From contig DLKC01000018.1 in the NCBI GenBank assembly GCA_002478885.1, positions 15,291-79,290 of the forward strand: 64,000 nucleotides of DNA, in the 5' to 3' direction. The notes beneath the pieces were generated by a model. The model was not told the origin of the DNA, did not search any database, and saw only the letters and a list, made by a program, of their open reading frames with translations. Source of the DNA: Chitinophagaceae bacterium UBA7600. GTDB lineage: Bacteria > Bacteroidota > Bacteroidia > Chitinophagales > Chitinophagaceae. The translations under genes and the position numbers were made by a program. Positions 36,395-45,397 of this stretch are shown here, in pieces. How positions within the stretch are numbered: position 1 is the stretch's first letter; each line of letters starts with the position of its first letter.

Positions 36395-36760
36395 TGTCAT
36401 TCCCGTTCTTGTCATGCCTGTTTCTTGTCATGCCGACGAAGGAGGCATCTCTTCTTGTCCCGTCTGTCTTTGTCATGCCTGTCTTTGTCAAGCCTACTTC
36501 TTGTCATGCCGACGCAGGAGGCATCTTCTCCTTTTCACGCCCTCTCCCTTATCATGCCTGTCTTTGTCATGCCTACTTCTTGTCATGCCGACGTAGGAGG
36601 CATCTCTTCTTGTCCCGTCTGTCTTTGTCATGCCTGTTTCTTGTCATGCCGACGCAGGAGGCATCTCTCTTTGTCATGCCGGGGAACGAGGCATCTCTTC
36701 TTGTCCCGCCTGTCTTTGTCATGCCTGTTTCTTGTCATGCCGACGCAGGAGGCATCTCAC
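36395..36760 (-). repeat. Tandem hairpin repeat between two glycosyltransferase genes
   Basis: Fills the whole 394-base spacer. Five copies of the core CTTGTCATGCCGACG-N-AGGAGGCATCT start near 36425, 36501, 36580, 36641 and 36732, with a variant at 36671. Between them runs a CCCGTCTGTCTTTGTC linker. In each, ATGCC and GGCAT form a short stem. The last copy ends on the TGA stop of the family-2 glycosyltransferase (36757-36759). Open frames across it (Cys/His-rich translations) look like artefacts of the repeat. Confidence 0.85.
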
Positions 36761-37593
36761 CGCTTCAAAAGCCGGCTCGCATTATACCATATCTTAAACA
36801 GGAAAACTTTCGCCACAGGTACCGGTATCGATGCTTTTTGCTTTAACCGCAACCAGTCTTTGATAAGGTTGGGAAAATAACCCAGCCTCGATAACAGGTA
36901 TTGCAAACTGATCTTGCTCGCACCAACTACGTTACTGCTGTGCTGCCGGTACAGCACCAGCGGCTGCTCTATACAACTGATCTTGCCATAATAGGCGACG
37001 TGCATGCCAATCCAGTGGTCTTGCTGGAAATTGTTGATCCTGATGGGCACGGCAACCCTGATGGCCGCACGGTTCAACAGCATGGTGCAGCCGGTGATGG
37101 TGCTGTGTGCAATAAGTTTATAGGAGTCGTTTAAGATGTCAGTGCTTTGTTTCCGGTGTTTGAAAAACGACGGGTAAAGCACCTGTAATTGTTCGTCCAC
37201 AATGGCAAGGTCGCTGCAGACAAGCAGCGGGAAGTCTTTGCCATGCGCGGCTTCCAGTTTAAGCATTTCCTGCATCTGCAGGGCGATCTTATCGGCCACC
37301 CACACATCGTCCTGGTCGCAAAGCATTACATAGTCGGCGGTGCTTTTTTCCAGCAGGTAAGAAAAGTTCATGGTCGAACCCAGTTGCTTTCCGCCTTCCA
37401 GTATTTTAATTTTACCCGGCATGGCAGCCTGGTATGACTTAATTATACTGGTCGTTTCGTCGGTTGAGCCATCATCGCTGCTGATGATCGACCAGTTGGT
37501 ATAGGTCTGGTTTTGTATCGATGCAATTTGCTCACCCAAAAACCGGGCGCCATTATAGGTAGCAAGTAATATTTCCACGCTTTCGTTTGCCAT
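36757..37593 (-). CDS. Glycosyltransferase family 2
   Basis: The 278-residue GT-A enzyme begins VEILLATYNGARFLGEQIASIQNQTYTNWSIISSDDGSTDETTSII, with the nucleotide-binding Asp pair and the metal-binding DQDDVW motif (CDQDDVWVADK), as in rhamnosyltransferase-like family-2 enzymes of O-antigen clusters. The stop codon lies in the last tandem repeat copy of the spacer. Donor is not determinable from sequence; rhamnose is a candidate from context. Confidence 0.92.
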   Translation of the reverse strand: MANESVEILLATYNGARFLGEQIASIQNQTYTNWSIISSDDGSTDETTSIIKSYQAAMPGKIKILEGGKQLGSTMNFSYLLEKSTADYVMLCDQDDVWVADKIALQMQEMLKLEAAHGKDFPLLVCSDLAIVDEQLQVLYPSFFKHRKQSTDILNDSYKLIAHSTITGCTMLLNRAAIRVAVPIRINNFQQDHWIGMHVAYYGKISCIEQPLVLYRQHSSNVVGASKISLQYLLSRLGYFPNLIKDWLRLKQKASIPVPVAKVFLFKIWYNASRLLKR

Positions 37594-37715
37594 AAAAATT
37601 CAGTTGTTAAACAACAGTAGGGGGATCACCGGGAATTGCTGGTTTAGCAATTGCGGAATTTGGTGATTTAAATCCCAAAATCACTCAATCCAAAATCTCA
37701 ATCTCAAAATTCATT

Positions 37716-39086
37716 TCACACCGCCTGTGGTATTTGCTTCACCTGCTGAGACCGGTGCAATAAATAAGCGGTTACCCAAACAGCAAGGATGGTGATCGCC
37801 AGCAGCAGGTAGAGGATATTATAAAAATATTCGTTAACGCCGCCGGTAATATTGCTCGTAAAAGAAAAGAACACAAACAGGCCCAGGAACAGCGGCGTCT
37901 TAGGTAAACGCAAAAACAAAATATGCAGGCTTTGTATTAAAAAACCGATCCACAGGGGTGTTAAAAAAACACCCCACCACCCGAAATTGGCATAAGCCTC
38001 GCCAATAAACAAGGTATTGTAAACCCCGCCAAGATCGGCAAAGCCGGGCGTCGTTGTCTCCAGTACAATCCGGCCCGACCGGTCCGAAAAATGACTCAGC
38101 GGCAGCACCTTCGACAAACTGCTGAACCCGATAAAAGGATGGTCAGATGGAAATATTTCAAAATGCTGGTACAGCGAAGAGACCTGGCTGATCAGTATTC
38201 TGCCCGTGATCCCGCTGTTGTAGGAAAAAAAGATTTCCATGATATCCTGCTTGGCAATGACCATGTAAATGATCCCAAGCAGCACCAGCAACAACACAAT
38301 AAGGCCAAGGAATTTCTTAAAAGATATATTACCGCTGATCAGCACTTTTAAAAAGATAAACCCGGTGAGGAACCTGATAAACGGACTTTTCGATGCATCG
38401 TATGTGAGCATCATAAACGCGAAGAAAAACATAATGTAAAACCAGAACCTGTTTTTCAGCGATTTATCGATCAGGTAATAACAGTAAAAAATATAACAGA
38501 GTATCGGCGTTAATACCAGCCCGAAGAAATTCTTTACATACACATTGCCGGCAAAATCTTTATCGGCGATCTTACGCAGTGCAAGCACATCATCGGCGCT
38601 GGAAAGAAAGAACGATTTAATAAATGGTATGGTACCGATGCTGATAAAAGTATACGTGATCGCCAGCATGCAGATGACCGCCAGTATGTACAGGGGTATC
38701 TTTACATAGCTGTCGTATTCGGAGAACAGGCTGCGGATGGGCTTTGCATGGTAGGCATCGATCTCTTTCGAATTGAAGTTGAAAAAGATATTCGCGATGA
38801 TCATGCCCACGGCAATAGCAATCATGGCATAGGAAATACACTCCCACACCAGCAGTTTTGTTTTCGGGCCGCCAAGAATATTATCAATAAGGTTATTGAA
38901 CTCCGCGTTGTTGAATAACAGGATAACGATAGAGCCGAGATAAGAAAAGATCAGCAGGTCAAAATAAAAAATATACGAGATCATATTCACCTGCGTAATT
39001 TTCAACGAGCCCGCTGAAAACTTGTATAGCCTTGCAGCAACTAGGCAGACAAGCAGGGAGAGTAGTATGATAGTGTACCAACTCAT
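37716..39086 (-). CDS. Oligosaccharide repeat-unit polymerase (Wzy-like)
   Basis: The 456-residue protein has about 12 hydrophobic segments and a large extracytoplasmic loop (about 300-360), the layout of Wzy O-antigen/capsule polymerases, which are poorly conserved in sequence. The extended loop containing FPSDHPFIGFSSLSKVLPLSHF fits the polymerase class. With Wzx, Wzz and Wza in the same cluster, a Wzy-dependent pathway is a strong inference. It starts 3 bases before the glycosyltransferase stop region at 39090. Confidence 0.82.
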   Translation of the reverse strand: MSWYTIILLSLLVCLVAARLYKFSAGSLKITQVNMISYIFYFDLLIFSYLGSIVILLFNNAEFNNLIDNILGGPKTKLLVWECISYAMIAIAVGMIIANIFFNFNSKEIDAYHAKPIRSLFSEYDSYVKIPLYILAVICMLAITYTFISIGTIPFIKSFFLSSADDVLALRKIADKDFAGNVYVKNFFGLVLTPILCYIFYCYYLIDKSLKNRFWFYIMFFFAFMMLTYDASKSPFIRFLTGFIFLKVLISGNISFKKFLGLIVLLLVLLGIIYMVIAKQDIMEIFFSYNSGITGRILISQVSSLYQHFEIFPSDHPFIGFSSLSKVLPLSHFSDRSGRIVLETTTPGFADLGGVYNTLFIGEAYANFGWWGVFLTPLWIGFLIQSLHILFLRLPKTPLFLGLFVFFSFTSNITGGVNEYFYNILYLLLAITILAVWVTAYLLHRSQQVKQIPQAV

Positions 39087-39089
39087 GCT

Positions 39090-40379
39090 TTATGTATGCA
39101 GTAGTTTATCATAAATGCCAACATACTTTTCTGCATTGGTCTTTGCATCAAAACGTTTCGCCGTTTGAATGCATCTTTCAGTTACAGGCGCTTTGTTTGC
39201 TTCACAGGCTTTCAGGTAAGGAATCACCGACGCTTCATCATCCATTTCATAGGTAATGCCGGTTTGTGTCTCCGTGACCAGTTTTGAGGCTGCGCCAATT
39301 TTATTATTGACGATAACCGGTAATCCTGTTGCAAGATATTCTCCCGTCTTCGAGGCAATCATGGTATAGCCTAATATTTTGTCCAATTCATTCGTGATCT
39401 TCTTAAAAGGCAATGAAGCATAGTCTGCAACATTCAGGTAATTGTTTACTTCCTGCTGCGTACGCCCCTTTACCACGATCAGTTCATTCCCGTCAAACCC
39501 TGCTCCGGTAAAGGACTGCATCAATTCCTCTTTTGTATTGGAAGTAATCAATAACAATTTCGTGTTACCAAAAGCGGCTTTAAATGCTTTGTACAGGTTG
39601 AACAGGTTCTTTTTCTGGTGCCAGCCTGTATCGCTGATCTCTCCGAGATAGGTCAGCACTTTATCTTCCTGCGAAACATTTAATGCAGTTCTTAACTGGT
39701 TACGCTCAGCGTCAGTAAGCTTATGAAAGATCACCAGGTTGGTGCTTGTATAGATGGTATGCACTTCAGGATTACCCGTTATCACATTTACATAATCAGT
39801 AAACGTATCGGAGACATTTACGACTGCATCAGACGCTCTAAAAAGCTCCTTTTCCTTATCCTTCCAAAAAGCATAATCCTGTTCATTCAAATGCTTTTTC
39901 AACAAACCCTCTTCGGGAAAATTCCCCCTGGTATCGAAGATGAGTTTGAACCTGGCCGACATATCTTTTTCTCTCAGCTTTTGCATCAGGCGTGTTGGCG
40001 TATAGCTTCGGCAATGCACCAGTCCAATGTTATTTTTTTGAATAAACCTTTTTATAAAACTCAACTGCGACCTGTCGTAGATATTTATTTTATCTGCCGG
40101 CGTATAAAACCATGGCGACGGGACAAACAACAAACGGTAGAAGAAATGAATGCCGTGCTCCGCACAGGCAGCTTTTATTTTCTTCAACTCTTCCAGGAAC
40201 AGGAAGGGATGTTTCATAAATTTCCTGTTACCCAACGGTACGCCCGACAACAAAAAAACCTCGAGGTCTTTCCTTTCATTTTTAATCAGCTTCAGCTGTT
40301 CAACTACCTGGTTTTTAAAAATGCCGTTCTCAATAATCACTTCCCCCCAGGTTACATATAACAGGTTATTTCCCTTCAT
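39090..40379 (-). CDS. Glycosyltransferase (GT-B, family 4-like)
   Basis: The 429-residue protein has an N-terminal half with a DTRGNFPEEGLLKKHLNEQDYAFWKDKEKELFRASDAVVNVSD pattern seen in polysaccharide family-4 transferases, and a C-terminal half with LGEISDTGWHQKKNLFNLYKAF, ADYASLPFKKI and TGEYLATGLPVIVN (sugar-nucleotide-binding Glu). It overlaps wecB by 14 bases at its 5' end, so translation is probably coupled. The sugar transferred is unknown. Confidence 0.85.
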   Translation of the reverse strand: MKGNNLLYVTWGEVIIENGIFKNQVVEQLKLIKNERKDLEVFLLSGVPLGNRKFMKHPFLFLEELKKIKAACAEHGIHFFYRLLFVPSPWFYTPADKINIYDRSQLSFIKRFIQKNNIGLVHCRSYTPTRLMQKLREKDMSARFKLIFDTRGNFPEEGLLKKHLNEQDYAFWKDKEKELFRASDAVVNVSDTFTDYVNVITGNPEVHTIYTSTNLVIFHKLTDAERNQLRTALNVSQEDKVLTYLGEISDTGWHQKKNLFNLYKAFKAAFGNTKLLLITSNTKEELMQSFTGAGFDGNELIVVKGRTQQEVNNYLNVADYASLPFKKITNELDKILGYTMIASKTGEYLATGLPVIVNNKIGAASKLVTETQTGITYEMDDEASVIPYLKACEANKAPVTERCIQTAKRFDAKTNAEKYVGIYDKLLHT

Positions 40380-41472
40380 AATCCTCCTTTAAAATTGCAG
40401 CGATGCTATCACTCACAAAACCTTCCCCATACAGTGGCTTTGCATTGGCAAGGTCCATGGTATCTATTGCAGCAAAAGCCTGTAGTATCAGATCTTTGTC
40501 GGCGCCCGCCAGTTTGTTGTAACCGTGCTCCACCAGCTCAACCCATTCTGTTTCATCCCGCAAAGTAATACAGGGCTTTTTGGAGAAATAAGCTTCCTTC
40601 TGTAAGCCGCCGCTGTCGGTGAATACACAGGTGGTATGTTTCAGCAGCGTGAGCATGTCAAAGAAACCCACAGGCTCCATTACTTCAATACCTGCGGCAA
40701 TTTGAATATTGCCCTGCTCCACCGTTTTCTTTGTGCCGGGATGCATGGGCAGCACGATCTTTAACTGCTGGCTGATCTCATTCAACGCATCAAAAATATG
40801 TTGAAGCCTTCCCAGGTCGCCCAGGTTTTCTGCGCGGTGCAACGTGCACAAAGCAAAAGGCTGCTTTACTATTTCTTTTACAGGCCCTGTACTTTTCTCT
40901 TCGGCAAAACCAGAAAAATATTCCGCCGCATCTTTCATTACATCACCGATCAGTTCTACCCTTATTTTCTTTTTCTGTTTCGTGGTAAAATGGTCAAAGC
41001 CTTCCAGCTTCAGGTTTTGAATGGCCGTTGTGGTCGGGCAAAACAAAATATCGCTCAGCCTGTCGGTAACGATCCTGTTCACCTCTTCCGGCATGTTCAT
41101 GTTAAAGCTGCGCAACCCCGCTTCAATATGCACCATCTTCACCTTCGTTTTGGAGGCGGCGATAGCGCCCGCCATGGTGCTGTTGGTGTCGCCATATACC
41201 ATCAGGTAATCGGGCTTCAGTTCAGTGATCAGCGCTTCAATCTTTTCGATCATCCTGCCCGTCATGGCGCCATGCGAAAGATTACCGATCTGCAGGTTGT
41301 ATGCCGGTTTGGGAATATTCATTTCTGTGAAAAAGATCTCGCTCATCTTTTCATCATAATGCTGACCGGTATGAATGATGATCTCTTCGATACCCTGTTT
41401 CTTCAATGCCATGCTTACAACAGAAGCCTTTACAAACTGCGGCCTTGCGCCGATTATGGTGAGTACTTTCAT
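40366..41472 (-). CDS. wecB: UDP-N-acetylglucosamine 2-epimerase (WecB/WbpI family)
   Basis: The 368-residue GT-B-like epimerase begins KVLTIIGARPQFVKASVVSMAL and contains VYGDTNSTMAGAIAASK, HIEAGLRSFNMNMPEEVNRIVTDRLSD and TDSGGLQKEAYFSKKPCITLRDETEWVELVE, with the catalytic Asp, Glu and His. WecB makes UDP-ManNAc. The relatives WbpI/WlbD act on UDP-2,3-diacetamido-glucuronate; the presence of WlbA- and WbpD-like genes here makes that an alternative. Sequence alone does not separate the two. It is the last gene upstream of the first repeat block. Confidence 0.88.
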   Translation of the reverse strand: MKVLTIIGARPQFVKASVVSMALKKQGIEEIIIHTGQHYDEKMSEIFFTEMNIPKPAYNLQIGNLSHGAMTGRMIEKIEALITELKPDYLMVYGDTNSTMAGAIAASKTKVKMVHIEAGLRSFNMNMPEEVNRIVTDRLSDILFCPTTTAIQNLKLEGFDHFTTKQKKKIRVELIGDVMKDAAEYFSGFAEEKSTGPVKEIVKQPFALCTLHRAENLGDLGRLQHIFDALNEISQQLKIVLPMHPGTKKTVEQGNIQIAAGIEVMEPVGFFDMLTLLKHTTCVFTDSGGLQKEAYFSKKPCITLRDETEWVELVEHGYNKLAGADKDLILQAFAAIDTMDLANAKPLYGEGFVSDSIAAILKEDYEGK

Positions 41473-41592
41473 AAGTTATTGATGCCCCCATCTCCTAAAG
41501 GGGAGCTGTTATCTTCAGTCAATTTAGAATTTGTTTTACCGGACGTCTTATATTTTTTTTGAGCCGGGCTTTATATTTCTATTTGGCTTTTC

Positions 41593-41611
41593 TTGCGTCG
41601 CACGCTTGTAC
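41593..41611 (-). repeat. Dispersed repeat family 1, copy i
   Basis: TTGCGTCGCACGCTTGTAC, preceded on the plus strand by TTTTGAGCCGGGCTTTA about 25-40 bases earlier, matching the extended layout of copy d. Confidence 0.85.
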
Positions 41612-41815
41612 GGTATAACAAGCAGGAGCAGTGCGCTACAAGTTCATTCTCTTTTATACGATCGGTTGCTGCCCCCAACCATAAAAACTGCACTATCATG
41701 ACCGTGTGGACACCAACCATTACAGTTAATTATTGCTGAAGCGCAAAACCAGTCCGGAACGACCCATTCACCATGCCTTTTCACTGCACTAACCCGTTTT
41801 ACCCAAATCATGCAG

Positions 41816-42260
41816 CACACCGTGAGGTGTGGCGTTGGCAAGCGAAAACGCGCGGAGCCCTGCCTGCGTGACGCAGTCAGGCAGGGTTCGGGTTTCGCTT
41901 GAATCCGCTTCGCGGATCACGAACACCTCTAAAAAAATATAAGCGTTGTTCGTAATTTTCTTTCTTGCCCGACTGCCCCTGACAGGCGGGGGTTACTTTC
42001 TTTTTATTCACCGCCCCTTCACTGCATTACCAGTCTTACCCAAAATATGCTATAGACCGTGAGGTGTGGCGTTGGCAAGCGAAAACGCGCGGAGCGATCG
42101 GGTTTCGCTTGAATTTTCTTTGTTCGCAACCTCCCATTCCGGTTGCCTTTCTTTTTTTCAAGAAAAAGAAAGTGGCAAAGCCTGCATAAAAACGAATTTG
42201 TGTATAAAGGAAATTCTTGAAAAAAGCCGTTGAACGACCCACTTTCCTATCCGGCACTGT
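41816..42260. repeat. Composite palindromic repeat block 1
   Basis: Two copies of a composite unit. Parts in order are ACCGTGAGGTGTGGCG, TTGGCAAGCGAAAACGCG, a CCTGCCTGCG/CGCAGTCAGGCAGG stem (first copy only), GGGTTTCGCTTGAAT, and a TTTCTTTTT...AAAAAGAAA hairpin. The 41473-42342 spacer around it has no convincing gene; a 65-residue minus-strand frame at 41644-41841 lacks any family match. Confidence 0.85.
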
Positions 42261-42342
42261 ATCCACCAACCGAAAAAATCAGTCCTGGTGCTGGTCGCTG
42301 CCCCCACCAACCGAAAGACCTAAAAAAATCTGAGCGTTGGTT

Positions 42343-42615
42343 TTAATCATAGTGAAAGCGACATTGAATAATATAGCATTTCTGGTCTGTCCCTTTTTTG
42401 CCTTCAATTTTATACACAAGTCTATGCTCACCTGTAATTCGTCTGGACCAATAGCCTTTTAAATCGTATCTGAGTGGTTCAGGTTTACCAATTCCCTGGA
42501 ATGGTGTTTTTTTAATTTCATTTAGCAGGTCTTTGATTTTTTCAGCAATGCTGTTATCTGTCTCAATCCAGTATTGAAAGTCTTCCCATCCGTGTTCTGT
42601 AAACTCGAAATTCAT
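42343..42615 (-). CDS. yoeB: Toxin YoeB (Txe/YoeB ribosome-dependent mRNA interferase)
   Basis: The 90-residue RelE-fold toxin cleaves mRNA in the ribosomal A site. Family residues are clear: the N-terminal FTEHGWEDFQYW, then PFQGIGKPEPLRYDLKGYWSRRITGEHRLVYKI with catalytic Glu and Arg, and the C-terminal CRFHYD with the His-Tyr pair. Length is typical. It starts 11 bases after the yefM stop, so both form an operon. The pair lies between repeat blocks of the polysaccharide locus. Confidence 0.95.
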   Translation of the reverse strand: MNFEFTEHGWEDFQYWIETDNSIAEKIKDLLNEIKKTPFQGIGKPEPLRYDLKGYWSRRITGEHRLVYKIEGKKGTDQKCYIIQCRFHYD

Positions 42616-42626
42616 GACGAACGCTT

Positions 42627-42875
42627 TTATAATTTGAACTTTCGGGTTTCACCACTCTTTATTTGATTTATTGAATCATGAAGACGTTCCCTGTTTGCAG
42701 CAGTTGAAAGCAAGTGTCCGGTTTCATTAAGTGAGTTGTACTCTTTCATTGATAATATTACTACGGCTTCATCTTCAGAAGCTCTCGAAACGACAATTAT
42801 GTCTGACGACTTAGAAACATCATCCAGGTATTTTTTCATGTTGTTTCTTAACTGAGTTATGGATACAGCTTGCAT
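42627..42875 (-). CDS. yefM: Antitoxin YefM (Phd/YefM family)
   Basis: The 82-residue antitoxin has the Phd/YefM N-terminal DNA-binding and dimer domain ([54 protein letters not shown]) and a flexible C-terminus that binds YoeB. It neutralises YoeB and represses the operon by binding palindromes upstream of its start. A strong operator candidate sits 22 bases upstream. Start ATG 42875. Confidence 0.95.
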   Translation of the reverse strand: MQAVSITQLRNNMKKYLDDVSKSSDIIVVSRASEDEAVVILSMKEYNSLNETGHLLSTAANRERLHDSINQIKSGETRKFKL

Positions 42876-42897
42876 ATTTTTTCAGTTTTGCTGCTCA

Positions 42898-42931
42898 AAT
42901 GTACGCAAATATGTACAAAATAACGTACATT
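42898..42931. promoter_or_regulatory. yefM: yefM-yoeB operator with three GTAC boxes at 12-base spacing
   Basis: AATGTACG (42898-42905) and CGTACATT (42924-42931) form a perfect inverted repeat centred on the internal TATGTACA at 42910-42917. GTAC cores start at 42901, 42913 and 42925, exactly 12 bases apart, as expected for adjacent YefM dimers. The TGTACA hexamer is also the core of the E. coli yefM operator. Confidence 0.8.
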
Positions 42932-42961
42932 AAGGAAAGCGAATTTGTAAAATTGCTGATG

Positions 42962-42985
42962 GTGGTTAGTGGGGAGACTAACCAC
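42962..42985. repeat. Inverted repeat GTGGTTAGT-N6-ACTAACCAC
   Basis: Perfect 9-base arms with a 6-base loop. A similar structure (GTGGTCGGT-N6-ACCAACCAC) is at 43385-43408. Both lie in the gene-poor stretch 42932-43552, which has no convincing gene apart from shadow frames. Confidence 0.7.
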
Positions 42986-43139
42986 TGGAGTGAATCAAAC
43001 CGCCACCTCGCAAGCCGCGTAAATCCCTGCTCGCCCGATCAGGCGAGATGCACAGTTGTCGGTGCAACGAACCATTGCTGAAGCTACAGTAGTACCACAG
43101 CTTCATCACGGCGAATGAAAGAAACGGGCTGTACATCGT

Positions 43140-43330
43140 TTCTTTCTTGAATTTTCTTTGGTTACTTTCTTTTTTTCAAGAAAAAGAAAGTGACAAAGCC
43201 TGCATAAAAACGAATTTGTGTTTAAAGGAAATTCCTGAAAAAAGCTGTTGTGTATTTTTCTTTGCAACCTCCCATTCCGGTTGCCTTTCTTTGTTTCAAG
43301 AAAAAGAAAGTGACAAAACCAATCCTGGAA
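43140..43330. repeat. Composite palindromic repeat block 2
   Basis: Two copies of the TTTCTTTTT...AAAAAGAAA hairpin unit (about 43168 and 43286) with the same flanks as block 1, namely AAAGCCTGCATAAAAACG and GAAATTCCTGAAAAAAGC. A GTTGCCTTTCTT linker precedes the second. Confidence 0.8.
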
Positions 43331-43384
43331 CGACCCACTTTCCTATCCGACACTTTCTCCTCCAACCGAAAAAACTGCACTGCG

Positions 43385-43408
43385 GTGGTCGGTGAAGACA
43401 CCAACCAC
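43385..43408. repeat. Inverted repeat GTGGTCGGT-N6-ACCAACCAC
   Basis: Arms pair at 8 of 9 positions; same geometry and similar loop (GAAGAC) as the repeat at 42962-42985. Confidence 0.6.
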
Positions 43409-43495
43409 TAGATTGAAAACCATTAGTCTAAACTTGTCGCTTATAGCTTAAAGCTTGCAGCCCCCTTTCCATCTTTGCTGGTTTTCTGACCAACA

Positions 43496-43515
43496 GCACA
43501 AGTGAGTGACACAAC
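43496..43515 (+). repeat. Dispersed repeat family 1, copy j (GTGACACAA variant)
   Basis: GCACAAGTGAGTGACACAAC, 38 bases downstream of the asnB stop. Confidence 0.7.
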
Positions 43516-43552
43516 CGACGATGCCACATGCACCGAAGCTGACAAACAAAAA

Positions 43553-45397
43553 TCAAATCTTCACATCAAAAACTTCAATCCACTTCGCAAAGCATAACGC
43601 ACGCCAAACCGTGAAATCAAACGCTTCGCGGCCCTCCACCACACGGTCGAATTTTTCTACGATATGCTGGTTGATAAATCCATTGCTTATTGCCACAGCT
43701 TTCTCCAAATCACTGCGGAGCTGCGCGCTGTATTCCTTTACCCAAACCGCTTCGGGCGTTACAAAACCCATTTTATCTTTGCGGTTGAGCACTTTTGCGG
43801 GCAGCACGTCTTGCATGGCCCTGCGCAATACCGATTTGGTAATGCCATTGCTGATCTTCTCCGATGCAGGAAGATTGTAGATAAACTGCGCCAGCCGGTA
43901 ATCGAGAAAGGGCACACGCGCCTCGATGGAAAAAGCCATGGAATCACGGTCTTCAAAATGCAGCAGCATCGGCAGGTTGGAAGAAACAACCTGTGAATAC
44001 GACATCTGCTGCACCGAAGAAAAACTGATATCATCCGCCGTATGTTTTGTACTCTGGTAGGGATAATTGATCCAGTCCTGTTGTTGCTTGCCAAGTTTTT
44101 TTATCAGCAGCCATACCGGCAACGGCACCGCGTTTTTGACGATCTCTTTCACGATAAAACCATTGCTGTAAAGGCCGAGGCTTTTGATGCCTTTTAACTC
44201 TGCACCCAGTTTTTTGAATTGTCCCTTTTTGATGAGTTCCCAGAAATAAACACCGTAGTAAGAATGGTAGCCCGCGAGTATTTCATCGGCGCCCTGCCCG
44301 TCGAGCATTACGGTAATATTTTCTTCCCTTGCCTTTTTAAACACGCTCCATTGCGCAAACACGCTGGTGCTGCCGAATGGTTCATCCTGGTGCCACACAA
44401 TCTTCGAAAGCTGGTTGTATAAGTCCGTGAGGTCAGGAAATATTTTGTGGTTAATACATTTTGCCTTTTCAACAACCGCATCAATATATTCCTGCTCGTC
44501 GTATTTCTTATTTTCAAAACAACTGGAAACCGTCTCCTGTAGTTCCTGTTTATTAAGCGCACGCAGTTGCTCATTTACCGTGAGTACAACAGAAGAACTG
44601 TCGAGCCCGCCCGATAAACAGGATCCCACTTTTACATCGGCACGCAACCGCAGACTGACCGAACTGCTGAAGAGTTTTTTAAAGGTTGCCGCTGCGGAAT
44701 CAGCGGGTTCATAGTCCGCAGGCTGGGTAATATCAAACCATTGTTGAATCTGCTGTTTACCAGTGTTGAGATCGTACAAAAGATAGTGCCCGCCTTTTAG
44801 CTGGTACACGCCTTCAAACATGGTTTCGTGCGTAAGGTCCTGCAATCCGAATTGTAGAAATTCGTACACCCGTTCCTTATTGGCAACAGCCTGCCAGCCC
44901 GCCAATACGGTGAAGGCTTTTATCTCAGAAGCGAACGCGAAATAATCATCGCGCCGGTAGTAGTAAAACGGTTTTACGCCAAAACGGTCCCTTGCGCAAA
45001 AGAGTTTGTTATTGGCTTTGTCAAGTAAGGCAAAGGCAAACATTCCGTTAAAATGGCTGAGGCAACCTTCGCCCCAGCAATCATATGCGGCAAGCATTAC
45101 TTCGGTATCGGAATGGGAGGTGAAATCGTAACCTTTTTTTACCAGTTCTTCTTTTATTTCGATATAGTTATAAACCTCTCCGTTATAGATAATCGTGTAT
45201 TTGTCGTGCCAGTGCATGGGCTGTGTGCCGCCTTCGCTCAGGTCGATGATGGAAAGCCGCAGGTGCCCGAGCGCCACATTGTTCCATTGATAGATATTAT
45301 TCCCGTTTGGTCCACGGTGCTGGATAATATCCGTCATTTTTTTGATGGAGGAAAGATGTTCTTCTTTGGTGGCAATGATGCCGGCGATTCCGCACAT
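43553..45397 (-). CDS. asnB: Asparagine synthase-type amidotransferase (AsnB)
   Basis: The 614-residue enzyme has a glutaminase domain (Cys2 in MCGIAGI; about 1-190) with FSHSDTEV-like pocket residues and a C-terminal synthetase domain with the ATP pyrophosphatase motif SCLSGGLDSSSVVL. Both domains are full length. AsnB makes asparagine from aspartate using glutamine. In polysaccharide loci such enzymes can instead amidate uronic acids of the glycan; here it lies in the same operon as uronate-related genes, so this is a real alternative. It starts directly after the wzx stop (TAA-ATG contact). Confidence 0.92.
   Translation of the reverse strand: MCGIAGIIATKEEHLSSIKKMTDIIQHRGPNGNNIYQWNNVALGHLRLSIIDLSEGGTQPMHWHDKYTIIYNGEVYNYIEIKEELVKKGYDFTSHSDTEVMLAAYDCWGEGCLSHFNGMFAFALLDKANNKLFCARDRFGVKPFYYYRRDDYFAFASEIKAFTVLAGWQAVANKERVYEFLQFGLQDLTHETMFEGVYQLKGGHYLLYDLNTGKQQIQQWFDITQPADYEPADSAAATFKKLFSSSVSLRLRADVKVGSCLSGGLDSSSVVLTVNEQLRALNKQELQETVSSCFENKKYDEQEYIDAVVEKAKCINHKIFPDLTDLYNQLSKIVWHQDEPFGSTSVFAQWSVFKKAREENITVMLDGQGADEILAGYHSYYGVYFWELIKKGQFKKLGAELKGIKSLGLYSNGFIVKEIVKNAVPLPVWLLIKKLGKQQQDWINYPYQSTKHTADDISFSSVQQMSYSQVVSSNLPMLLHFEDRDSMAFSIEARVPFLDYRLAQFIYNLPASEKISNGITKSVLRRAMQDVLPAKVLNRKDKMGFVTPEAVWVKEYSAQLRSDLEKAVAISNGFINQHIVEKFDRVVEGREAFDFTVWRALCFAKWIEVFDVKI

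Noticed and set aside
36395..36760. CRISPR-like array
   Set aside because: The cores are irregularly spaced, the 'spacers' are themselves repeated (CCCGTCTGTCTTTGTC), and no cas gene is present.
36150..36880. Three overlapping plus-strand frames (148-180 residues) with repeated Cys/His-rich segments
   Set aside because: They are translations of the tandem DNA repeat in three frames and overlap real genes on the minus strand at both ends.
41644..41841. 65-residue minus-strand frame between wecB and repeat block 1
   Set aside because: No recognisable motif, partly inside repeat sequence, and no promoter or operon context.
41473..43552. Integrated phage or transposon in the repeat-rich gap
   Set aside because: No integrase, transposase, tRNA target or phage gene is visible; only repeats and the toxin-antitoxin pair.
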